Origin: Hydrogenophaga sp.
Lineage (GTDB): Bacteria > Pseudomonadota > Gammaproteobacteria > Burkholderiales > Burkholderiaceae
Length of the DNA: 7,757 bases
Assembly: GCA_025458545.1 (NCBI GenBank)
Contig: JALOSH010000180.1
Span: 1 to 7,757 of the forward strand
Direction: 5' to 3'
Of the stretch, positions 1 to 7,187 are shown one piece after another. Position 1 is the first letter of the stretch, and every line of letters begins with the position of its first letter. The notes under the pieces were generated by a model. That model searched no databases, had not been told where the DNA came from, and worked only from the letters and a program-made list of their open reading frames with translations. Made by a program: the position numbers and the translations under genes.

Positions 1-1560
1 CACCAGCACCAGCGTCAGCGCGGGCAACGCGGCTTCGCCCAGGCGCTCGTCGCGCGCCAGCTGGTAGGCCACCACCGCCAGCGTGTCGCTGTTGAAGGGG
101 CGCAGCACCAGGGTGGCGGGCAGCTCTTTCATGACGTCCACAAACACCAGCAGCGCCGCCGCCATCACCGAGCGCCGCAGCAGCGGCCCATGCACCCGCA
201 GCACCAGGCTCAGGCCGGTGGCCCCCAGCATGCGGGCCGAATCGTCCAGGCTGGCGGGCAGGCGCGCGTAACCGCTCTGCACCGATTGCAGCGCCACCGC
301 CGTGAAGCGCACCAGGTAGGCCCAGACGATGCCCAGCACGGTCGCGGTGACCCAGTAACCCACCGAACTCTGGGGATGCACAGCCTGCACCCAGCCCACC
401 GGCAGCAGCAGGCCCACCACGATCACCGCGCCCGGCACGGCGTAGCCCAGGCTGGCCAGCCGCACCACCGACTGGGTGGCGGGGGTTGGCCGGGTGCGCA
501 GCGCAAAGGCCAGCGCCAGCGCGATCAGCGTGGCCAGCACAGCCGACAGGCCGGCCAGCCACACGCTGTTGACAGACCACTCCACAAAGCGGTTCCAGGG
601 CAGTTGCTCCCAGCCGCCGATCAGCGGTCGCAGCATGAACAGCACCGGCAACACGAAGCCGAAAACGATCGGCGCGGCACACACGCCCACCGCCAGCGCG
701 GCGCGCCCACCCCGCAGGCGCACCGGTTGCGCTTCCGCGCTGCCCGCGCGTTGCCCGCGCAAGGCCGCGAACCGCATGCGGCGCTGCGCCCGGTGTTCCA
801 GCCACAACAACAAAGCCACGGTGGCGAGCAGCATGGTGGCCAGTTGGGCGGCGGCCTGCTGGTTGTCCATCACCAGCCAGGCTTTGTAGACACCGGCGGT
901 GAAGGTCTGGATGCCGAAATAGCTGGCCACGCCGAAATCGGCCAGGGTTTCCATCAGCGCCAGCGCCACGCCAGCGGCCACCGCCGGGCGGGCGAGCGGC
1001 AGCGCCACCTCGCGGATGCGGCGTGACAGCGGGGCACCCAGCAGGCGGGCCGCCTCCATCAGCTGGGCGGCGCGCTCGGCCAGGGCGGTGCGCGCCAGCA
1101 GGTACACATAGGGGTACAGCGAAAAGGTGAACACCCAGACCGCACCCGGCGTGTTGCGGATCTCGGGGAACACCCGGCCGCGCAGCCCGAAAGCTTCGCG
1201 CAGCCAGGTCTGCAACGGTCCGCTGAATTGCAGGAAATCGGTGTAGGCATAGGCCACCACATAGGCCGGCATGGCCAGCGGCAGCAGCAGCGCCCATTCA
1301 AAATGCCGCCGCCCGGGAAAGTCGAACAGCGTCACCGCGCTGGCCGTGGCCATGCCCACCACCGCCACCCCCACCGCCACTGCCACGCTGAGCAGCACCG
1401 ATGTGAGCGCGTACTCAGGCAGCACGGTCTGCGCCATCTGGATCAAAACGTCCTGTGCAGCGGCATCAAACCGCAGCCAGGACACGCCCAGCGCCAGCAC
1501 CGGCAGCGTGAGCAGCAGGGCCAGCAGCATCAACAAAGCCAGGGACAGCCAGCGCGGCAT
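1..1560 (-). CDS. fbpB: ABC transporter permease, iron(III) type, two fused permease domains (3' end cut by window)
   Basis: Inner-membrane channel of a periplasmic-binding-protein ABC importer, most likely for ferric iron. Reading leftward from ATG 1560 the frame stays open to base 1 (520 codons). FbpB/SfuB proteins run about 530-560 residues, so little is missing. There are two permease halves. Hydrophobic segments lie at about residues 4-28, 50-78, 86-106 and 138-158. The first cytoplasmic EAA loop is at 169-188 (EAARLLGAPLSRRIREVALP), an excellent match to EAA-G-(x)9-I-x-LP. A second, degenerate loop is at about 440-460, followed by the family-typical VDVMKELPATLVLRPFN (474-490). The start is uncertain. 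ATG 1560 has no clear ribosome site, while an in-frame TTG at 1599 is preceded by GAGGG and would add 13 residues. The gene is divergent from its presumed ATPase partner at 1667. Fused thiamine permeases (ThiP) and phosphonate permeases are alternatives, but the long ATPase partner argues for the Fbp type. Confidence 0.9.
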   Translation of the reverse strand, partial: MPRWLSLALLMLLALLLTLPVLALGVSWLRFDAAAQDVLIQMAQTVLPEYALTSVLLSVAVAVGVAVVGMATASAVTLFDFPGRRHFEWALLLPLAMPAYVVAYAYTDFLQFSGPLQTWLREAFGLRGRVFPEIRNTPGAVWVFTFSLYPYVYLLARTALAERAAQLMEAARLLGAPLSRRIREVALPLARPAVAAGVALALMETLADFGVASYFGIQTFTAGVYKAWLVMDNQQAAAQLATMLLATVALLLWLEHRAQRRMRFAALRGQRAGSAEAQPVRLRGGRAALAVGVCAAPIVFGFVLPVLFMLRPLIGGWEQLPWNRFVEWSVNSVWLAGLSAVLATLIALALAFALRTRPTPATQSVVRLASLGYAVPGAVIVVGLLLPVGWVQAVHPQSSVGYWVTATVLGIVWAYLVRFTAVALQSVQSGYARLPASLDDSARMLGATGLSLVLRVHGPLLRRSVMAAALLVFVDVMKELPATLVLRPFNSDTLAVVAYQLARDERLGEAALPALTLVLV

Positions 1561-1631
1561 GGTCAGTTGGGGCAGAAAAGAGGGGGGGAAGTGTTGCAAC
1601 AGGCCACTGCCCTCATGGCCGCACCATCAAC

Positions 1632-1650
1632 ACAAATGAGAATTGTAAAC
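1632..1650. promoter_or_regulatory. Possible Fur-type iron-regulator site
   Basis: The left part AATGAGAAT (1635-1643) matches 8 of 9 positions of the core AATGATAAT of the classical 19-base Fur box. The right part (TGTAAAC) matches only about 3 of 7, giving about 11 of 19 overall by eye. It sits in the AT-rich gap between two divergent iron-type transporter genes and overlaps their putative -10 elements, where a repressor would be expected. The weak right half keeps confidence low. Confidence 0.35.
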
Positions 1651-1659
1651 ATCTACAAT
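1642..1659. promoter_or_regulatory. Inverted repeat carrying two divergent -10-like hexamers
   Basis: ATTGTA (1642-1647), six bases, then TACAAT (1654-1659) form a perfect 6-base inverted repeat. Read rightward, the second arm is a TACAAT hexamer seven bases before the ATPase ATG at 1667. That would place the transcript start at or next to the start codon, giving a leaderless or nearly leaderless mRNA. Read leftward, the first arm is the same hexamer, with a start near 1635 for the permease gene. Neither side has a good -35 at normal spacing. The repeat may therefore be an operator as well as, or instead of, a promoter pair. Confidence 0.45.
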
Positions 1660-1666
1660 CAGATCC

Positions 1667-2727
<1,061 letters not shown>

Positions 2728-2746
<19 letters not shown>

Positions 2747-2767
2747 TCACCTCAGGGCTTGGCGCCC
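2728..2767. terminator. Hairpin spanning the two convergent stop codons
   Basis: The stop codons of the rightward ATPase gene (2744-2746) and the leftward barrel-protein gene (2752-2754) are five bases apart. CCTGA (2742-2746) and TCAGG (2752-2756) form an inner stem over the loop TCACC. GGGCGCC (2728-2734) and GGCGCCC (2761-2767) can form an outer 7-pair GC stem. The structure is symmetric, so both transcripts could fold it. There is no T-run on either side, so it is not a classical intrinsic terminator. Its role, if any, may be transcript-end protection or pausing. Confidence 0.35.
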
Positions 2768-4023
2768 AACGCACCGCCTGCCTGCAACAGCAGCCTCATG
2801 GCGACAAAGCCCGACGCCGTCCCCCCACCGGATTCGCGCCCCACTTCCAGGGTCCAGCGGGCCCAGGGTGTCAACTGTGCACCCAGCATGGCGGCGTTGC
2901 GGGTGACCGGCTGGTAGTGCTGGAGCCGCGCCTCATTGACCAGCAGACTGGCACCGGCTCCGTGCAGGGCGTGGGATGCACTCAGGCGTTCGACGCGGGT
3001 GCCCAGCTCCCACTGGGGCGTAAGGTGCCAGACGGCTTCCAGCCAGCCGCCGCGGGTGCGCCCGGTGTAGTCCGCCAGACCGTTGGCCGAAGCCAGCCTG
3101 CCGCGGTCCTGCCGCAGCCAGCCGGCGGCGCTCAGGGTCAGCGGCAGTGATGCCGACGCGGACTGACCCGACCAGCGCAGACTGCCCGCCATCACGTCGC
3201 TGTCCCCGCTGAAGCAGATCACCTCGGTGAGGCGCGCGTCGCACACCGGGGCGCTGTGGCTGTGATCGGCGGTGGCCGAGACCGTGGCGCCGCGGCCCTG
3301 CGGGCGAAAGCCCGCCCACAGCGCATCGGCTTGCCAGGGGCCCTGCCCCCAGCCCAGGTGCAGGCTGGGCGCCACCGACCCATCGAGCGAACCGGGGAAG
3401 CCCCGCCCGCGCCACAGGCCCAGGTCCACCGACCACTGCGAGGCCTCGTCGCGGCGCCAGCTCAGCTGCAGGCCATCGTCCACCCAGTGGTGAGCGGTGG
3501 CCGCGCGAGACGCGAGCGGCATCAGGCCAAAGCGGTCGAAGTGACCGGCGCCGCCCAGCACCGCACCCATGGCGGGGCGCTGGCGTCCGGCATTCAGACG
3601 CCAGACATCGCCGTTGTCGGCGTCGTGGCGGACCTGTACCCAGGCCTCTTCGATTTCGGCGGCCTCGCTGCCGTGTTTCCCCACGACCAGGCGCCCACCC
3701 CAGGTCTCGTTCAGGTGCACGGCCAGCCCGAGGGCGCCATGCTCCAGCTCGGTGCCGTCCGGGTTCACGCCCGCATCGCCCTGGAGCAGATAACCGTCGA
3801 GCCGGGTGGACGGCAAGGTCTTGTCGGCCTTGAGCGAACGCAGCGCGGCGGCGGCGTCCCACGTGATGCCGGGCTCTGGCGGCAAGGGATCGTCCGCCTC
3901 GCCGTGTGCACGTGCATCGGCGGCCACCAGCAAGGCGCCCAGCGCGATCAGGGCCAGCGCGAGGCGGCGCTCAGCGCCCGGCCGCGAACGGATCGGAGAA
4001 CTTGGGGTTGGTGAGGAATTCAT
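2752..4023 (-). CDS. Putative outer-membrane beta-barrel protein, last gene of the copper-type operon
   Basis: The family is not recognised with certainty. The 423-residue product has a basic N-terminus (to R20), a hydrophobic stretch (21-35) and a likely signal-peptidase site ADARA|HG after residue 39, so the mature protein starts with His. Beyond about residue 75 it shows alternating polar and hydrophobic strands with many Trp, Gly and Arg residues, as in porins. Examples are EEAWVQVRHD (125-134), LNAGRQRPAMG (143-153) and QLSWRRDEASQWSVDLGLW (186-204). The middle is loosely reminiscent of phosphate-selective or zinc-linked porin-like proteins. A loop-like region carries H254, H256, C261 and C270, possibly a disulfide or metal site. 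The chain ends in GALGAKP rather than the aromatic residue usual at barrel C-termini. ATG 4023 lies 53 bases inside mbnH and has no evident ribosome site, but no later start would keep the signal peptide. The overlap suggests translational coupling to mbnH. Confidence 0.72.
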   Translation of the reverse strand: MNSSPTPSSPIRSRPGAERRLALALIALGALLVAADARAHGEADDPLPPEPGITWDAAAALRSLKADKTLPSTRLDGYLLQGDAGVNPDGTELEHGALGLAVHLNETWGGRLVVGKHGSEAAEIEEAWVQVRHDADNGDVWRLNAGRQRPAMGAVLGGAGHFDRFGLMPLASRAATAHHWVDDGLQLSWRRDEASQWSVDLGLWRGRGFPGSLDGSVAPSLHLGWGQGPWQADALWAGFRPQGRGATVSATADHSHSAPVCDARLTEVICFSGDSDVMAGSLRWSGQSASASLPLTLSAAGWLRQDRGRLASANGLADYTGRTRGGWLEAVWHLTPQWELGTRVERLSASHALHGAGASLLVNEARLQHYQPVTRNAAMLGAQLTPWARWTLEVGRESGGGTASGFVAMRLLLQAGGALGAKP

Positions 4024-5158
4024 GGTCGGTCAGGGTTTTGAGGAAGGCGACCAGGTCGGCCTTTTCCTGTTCGTTGAGATCGATGCGGGAGATCAGGTCG
4101 CTCTTGTTCGGGTGCAGGCGACCGTCACCGGCGTACGGTCCGGCGGTGATGTTTCGCCCGCCCGCGGCATAGAAGTCCAGCACGTCTTCGAGCGTGCCGA
4201 CGCTGCCGTCGTGCATGTAGGGCGCTGTGACCTCCACGTTGCGCAGACTGGGCGCGCGGAACAGCCCGCGGTCGGACGGCCTGTTGGTGAACTCGAACAG
4301 GCCCTGGTTGTCCGGCGGGAAATTGCCGGTGTTGCCGAGGTTGTAGAGACCGGTGTTGTGGAACGGCGTGTCCAGCACCCGCGTGGACGCGTGGACCACC
4401 TGGTCGTTGAAATTGAAACCGGCGTGGCAGTGGAAGCACTCGGCCTTCTCGCCGAAGAACAGGGTCTGGCCCCGCTGCTCGGCGGGCGACAGGCTTGCCA
4501 CGCCGCGCTGGCTGCGGTCGAACCTGCTGTTGCCCGAGATCAGCGTGCGCTGAAAGCTGGCCACCGCCCGGGTGATGTTGCCCCAGGTGATGGTGTCTCC
4601 CCCGCCTGGAAAGGCCTGCGCAAACATCGCAACGTATCGGGCATCGCCCTGGATGCGGCCCAGCACCTCGTCCTTGTTGCCGTCGTTGATGCCCATTTCC
4701 ACCGGGTTGTCGCCGAACAGCGGCACCTGCATCTGGGCTTCCAGGCTGAGCAGCGAGGGGTTGACCCAGGTCAGCGTCGGGTGATAGACCGCATTCGCCA
4801 GGCCCTGTGCATTGCGCGGGTGGACCTCGCCGGTCGATCCGATGGCCCGGGCCATCCCATCCGTGAAAGCCTTGTCCTGGTGGTGGCAACTGGCGCAGGC
4901 CTGGGTCCCGTTGCCCGACAAGCGACGATCATAAAAAAGGTACCGGCCCAGTTCGGCCTTGGCTTCGGTCAACGGATTGCTTTCAGGCACCCTCGGCGTC
5001 GGGAAACCCGCCGGCAAGGCCCATGGAAAGGCTCCTTGCGTCGGGTCGGTCACCGACACGCCGCCTCCACCGCAGCCCGTCAGGGCCAGCGCGCCCGCGA
5101 ATGCGGTCGCGCTGGCCAAGCCGAGCAACGCCTGTGTCAGACGCTGCGCTGGCTTCAT
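3971..5158 (-). CDS. mbnH: MbnH/MauG-like di-haem c-type enzyme, lipoprotein
   Basis: Periplasmic di-haem enzyme of the bacterial cytochrome c peroxidase/MauG superfamily (395 residues). Characterised MbnH oxidises a Trp of its partner MbnP to kynurenine. An N-terminal lipobox LTGC places the lipidated Cys at 29, followed by Gly residues. Haem-binding motifs are CASCH (88-92) and CFHCH (241-245). Aligning by eye with Pseudomonas peroxidase, W131 takes the place of the inter-haem Trp94 and E154 in NPVEMG the place of the catalytic Glu114. H316 in PYMHDGS matches His261. The residue 14 further on is Y330, where peroxidases have the axial Met275 and MauG has a Tyr. This favours the MauG/MbnH class over a plain peroxidase. 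The start ATG 5158 overlaps the mbnP stop by four bases (ATGA) and has an AAGGTGG ribosome site upstream. A direct peroxide-detoxifying role is less likely given the mbnP pairing. Confidence 0.93.
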   Translation of the reverse strand: MKPAQRLTQALLGLASATAFAGALALTGCGGGGVSVTDPTQGAFPWALPAGFPTPRVPESNPLTEAKAELGRYLFYDRRLSGNGTQACASCHHQDKAFTDGMARAIGSTGEVHPRNAQGLANAVYHPTLTWVNPSLLSLEAQMQVPLFGDNPVEMGINDGNKDEVLGRIQGDARYVAMFAQAFPGGGDTITWGNITRAVASFQRTLISGNSRFDRSQRGVASLSPAEQRGQTLFFGEKAECFHCHAGFNFNDQVVHASTRVLDTPFHNTGLYNLGNTGNFPPDNQGLFEFTNRPSDRGLFRAPSLRNVEVTAPYMHDGSVGTLEDVLDFYAAGGRNITAGPYAGDGRLHPNKSDLISRIDLNEQEKADLVAFLKTLTDHEFLTNPKFSDPFAAGR

Positions 5159-6171
5159 TTGGCCGCCACCTTGAACACCGTCTGGGTAGCACCGCCCGCG
5201 ATGGGGAGGCCGAAGTTCGTCGCGTCACCCACCTTGCCAATGGTGAACGGCGCGCCAGCGGCCGCAGCGCCGTCAAAACCAATCTGCAGAGCGGTGAACA
5301 CACCGGTGCATTCGAAGTCGCTCAGACCCGACATGCAACCAGTGGGACCCGACAGGTTGGTGGTGGCGTTATTGCCCGCCAACAACGCTCGAACATCCAG
5401 GTTGATCTTCTGAGTGGCCGGGTTGAAGGCAGGGAAACGAACCGCCGCCCGATTGCGCTGGGCACAGTCGCTCACCTGCCCCGCCGCCGGATTGGTACCG
5501 GTGCAATTCGTGGACCCGAGGTGTACGTTGAACACCGCAGCGGCCCACTTGCCCGCCGTCCCGGCCGGCTCGGCGGCCAAGACATCTGCCAGTTCGATCT
5601 TGGCGAACTTGCGTCCACCGGCCCAGGCCCAGGCCATACCAGGGTGCACACCGTTGTTGATCACAGCTGGCGTGACGCCCACACCAGCGGACTGGTCGGT
5701 GTGATTCAGTGCCAATGGCACGCCGAGGGTCATCGACACGCCGACGTAGCTGCCTGCAGGCACCGTGCCGCGAAGGGTGCTGTTCGTGGCCACCGTGCCC
5801 CCCGCCGAGCAGGCACCGGAACGGTCCTCCAGGTCGATCAGGGTCAAGCGGTCGCTGCCAACCGTCACATTCCAATCGTCATTGGCGGGCAGGGTCAGCG
5901 GCACTTCCACGCCGTCGGCGCGGATCATGGCGACATTGCTGACGTAGAAGCGCGCATCGCGCAGGCGTCCGTTGGCGTTGGTGGTACCCAGGTCGGGGAT
6001 GGACAGCGTGGCACAACTGACCGGGGTGGTGCCGGCCACGGTCGCAAAGTCGATGGCGACCGCCTGGGGACCAGCGGGTGCGGGAGCGGGATCGCCGCCG
6101 CCACCGCCGCAGGCGCTGAGCAAGCCAGCGGCCAACAGAGAGGTGGCGAAAAGGGTGTAGGTGTTTTTCAT
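5155..6171 (-). CDS. mbnP: MbnP-family copper-binding lipoprotein
   Basis: Secreted copper-binding partner of MbnH (338 residues; the family is also known as the 'metallo-mystery pair' four-Cys protein). The lipobox LLSAC puts the lipid anchor at C21, followed by five Gly residues and a Pro/Ala linker. Family-like segments are LRDARFYVSNV (70-80), NHTDQSAG (156-163), the block HPGMAWAWAGGRKFAKIEL (176-194) and FNVHLGSTNC (214-223). Candidate copper ligands are H156, H176 and H217. W181 and W183 are the best candidates for the oxidised Trp. Besides C21 there are six cysteines (53, 121, 223, 236, 279, 288), enough for disulfides. ATG 6171 is chosen because it directly precedes the signal peptide; the frame stays open upstream but that extension has no signal sequence. 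No strong ribosome site is seen. The 97 bases between the DUF2946 stop and this start hold no recognisable promoter. mbnH follows with an ATGA overlap. Confidence 0.93.
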   Translation of the reverse strand: MKNTYTLFATSLLAAGLLSACGGGGGDPAPAPAGPQAVAIDFATVAGTTPVSCATLSIPDLGTTNANGRLRDARFYVSNVAMIRADGVEVPLTLPANDDWNVTVGSDRLTLIDLEDRSGACSAGGTVATNSTLRGTVPAGSYVGVSMTLGVPLALNHTDQSAGVGVTPAVINNGVHPGMAWAWAGGRKFAKIELADVLAAEPAGTAGKWAAAVFNVHLGSTNCTGTNPAAGQVSDCAQRNRAAVRFPAFNPATQKINLDVRALLAGNNATTNLSGPTGCMSGLSDFECTGVFTALQIGFDGAAAAGAPFTIGKVGDATNFGLPIAGGATQTVFKVAAK

Positions 6172-6268
6172 GGTTAGGTCTCTGGAAGGTAAAAGGACAT
6201 CAGGGGTGCGCGACCGCATCCGCTGCAGAAGCAGAAGGCGGCGCTGGCGAGAAATCGGGTCTTTGAGG

Positions 6269-6676
6269 TCAGCGAAGCTCCGGGGGCGGCGCCCGCATGG
6301 CGGACATGAGCAACACGCGCCGACTCCGTTCGTCCGCCATCGGAGCGCTCCGATCAGGGCCGGCCACCCGGGCGAGGTATCCAGGCGCAAGGGCGACCAG
6401 ACCATGGCCCACCGGCGGGCTGAAGGCCACGTGGGCGCTCGCCCACACACAGGGGGAAAATGCGGCAACCTGGTGTTCGGCTTCCGGGTCATTCGATGAG
6501 ACGCTGACCCATTGCATGCCCTGCGGGGTACAGATCTGTACCGCGGAACCCTCGCTGACGGAGGACACCACCCAGGCACCCAGCGGCCCATGCACCGCCG
6601 AAAAAACCGAGCACAGCAACAGCAGACGCAGCCAATGCCGCACACGGGCGGTGCACAGGGGCAGAGGGGCTTTCAT
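6269..6676 (-). CDS. DUF2946-type small secreted or membrane protein
   Basis: A 135-residue protein resembling the DUF2946 family, whose function is not established but which is frequently found beside copper genes. It has a basic N-terminus, a hydrophobic segment at about 15-36 (signal peptide or membrane anchor), the family-typical ICTPQGMQWV (48-57) and a second cysteine in FSPCVW (C76). In relatives this second site is usually a CxxC-like pair such as HCPLC; here only one Cys remains, so the putative metal or thiol site is reduced. The C-terminus ends MRAPPPELR, also family-like. ATG 6676 is preferred over an in-frame upstream start near 6733, because it gives a normal signal sequence and does not run into the PCuAC gene. 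It begins 31 bases after the PCuAC stop, just past a terminator-like hairpin, with only a weak ribosome site. Confidence 0.75.
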   Translation of the reverse strand: MKAPLPLCTARVRHWLRLLLLCSVFSAVHGPLGAWVVSSVSEGSAVQICTPQGMQWVSVSSNDPEAEHQVAAFSPCVWASAHVAFSPPVGHGLVALAPGYLARVAGPDRSAPMADERSRRVLLMSAMRAPPPELR

Positions 6677-6690
6677 GGCAACGCCTGGTG

Positions 6691-6712
6691 AAAAAACTGA
6701 CACAGCGTCAGT
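6691..6712 (-). terminator. Terminator-like hairpin at the PCuAC stop codon
   Basis: On the minus transcript ACTGAC, a GCTGT loop and GTCAGT form a perfect 6-pair stem (6712-6707 with 6701-6696), followed at once by five further T residues (6695-6691). The PCuAC stop TGA lies inside the upstream arm. The stem is short with only three G-C pairs, so it would be a leaky terminator or attenuator separating regulator-PCuAC from the DUF2946-mbnP-mbnH genes. Confidence 0.45.
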
Positions 6713-7187
6713 GGGTGTGCCGGGCGCCCGCACGCGGCGTCTGCACCCACACCTTCACCTCTTGCACTCCGGCTTTCTCGAACACCAGGGTGACCGGGAA
6801 GCGATCGCCATCCTGGAGCGGCCTTTTCAGACCCAGCAGCATCAGGTGGTGACCCTCGGTGTTGCCGTGTTTCATGGGCACCGTCGCGCCCGCGGCAATG
6901 TCCAGCGAGGGCACCGCGCGCATCTGCACCACATCGCCCTGCATCTGCATGCGGTGAATTTGCACCTGCGCCGCCACTGGTGTGCTGGCCGAGAGCAGCC
7001 GGTCGGCCGCCTGGCCGGTGTTGCGGATGTGGCGGAAGTACACGGCGCCAGTGGTCAGCCCGGGCCGTGACGGCGTGGCGTAGGGATGGTCGATGCGCAG
7101 GTCTCCGGCCTTGAAGTCGTGGGCCCATGCGGCGGGCATGGGCAGAAGGAACGCCAATACCAGGGCTGGCCACTGCCCGCGCCTCAC
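6708..7187 (-). CDS. PCuAC-type periplasmic copper chaperone
   Basis: Periplasmic Cu(I) chaperone of the PCuAC (formerly DUF461) family, whose members deliver copper to cytochrome oxidase and other sites. It has 159 residues with a signal peptide (1-22, AWA|HD); the mature chain begins HDFKAGDLRIDHPYA, typical of the family. The Met/His copper site is present: H78 and M80 in IHRM, M89 in VQMR (ten residues after H78), and H114/M116 in GHHLMLLGL. The gap from M89 to H114 is 24 residues, longer than the classical 21. The C-terminus ends ARHTH, adding possible ligands. The GTG start at 7187 overlaps the regulator's stop (GTGA) and is the only start giving a proper signal peptide. A GGGGG stretch upstream may serve as a weak ribosome site. 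The overlap ties its translation to the regulator. Confidence 0.93.
   Translation of the reverse strand: MRRGQWPALVLAFLLPMPAAWAHDFKAGDLRIDHPYATPSRPGLTTGAVYFRHIRNTGQAADRLLSASTPVAAQVQIHRMQMQGDVVQMRAVPSLDIAAGATVPMKHGNTEGHHLMLLGLKRPLQDGDRFPVTLVFEKAGVQEVKVWVQTPRAGARHTH

Noticed and set aside
190..1026. A 278-codon His/Gln-rich open frame on the plus strand
   Set aside because: The His/Gln richness comes from reading Leu/Ala/Trp codons of the permease backwards; the permease is unmistakable.
3971..5158. Simple cytochrome c peroxidase assignment
   Set aside because: The pairing with mbnP and a Tyr at the axial Met position favour the MbnH/MauG class. The general superfamily assignment still holds.
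3806..5413. A 535-codon open frame on the plus strand opposite mbnH
   Set aside because: It is antisense to a di-haem enzyme with both CxxCH motifs intact and has no recognisable domain of its own.
5023..6177. A 384-codon open frame on the plus strand opposite mbnP
   Set aside because: It is antisense to a clear MbnP lipoprotein, and its composition is typical of a shadow frame.
6172..6268. Possible separate promoter for mbnP in the 97-base gap
   Set aside because: No convincing -35/-10 pair, operator repeat or terminator could be seen on either strand.
6172..6645. Upstream in-frame extension of mbnP by 158 codons
   Set aside because: It overlaps the DUF2946 gene and would bury the lipoprotein signal that starts at 6171.
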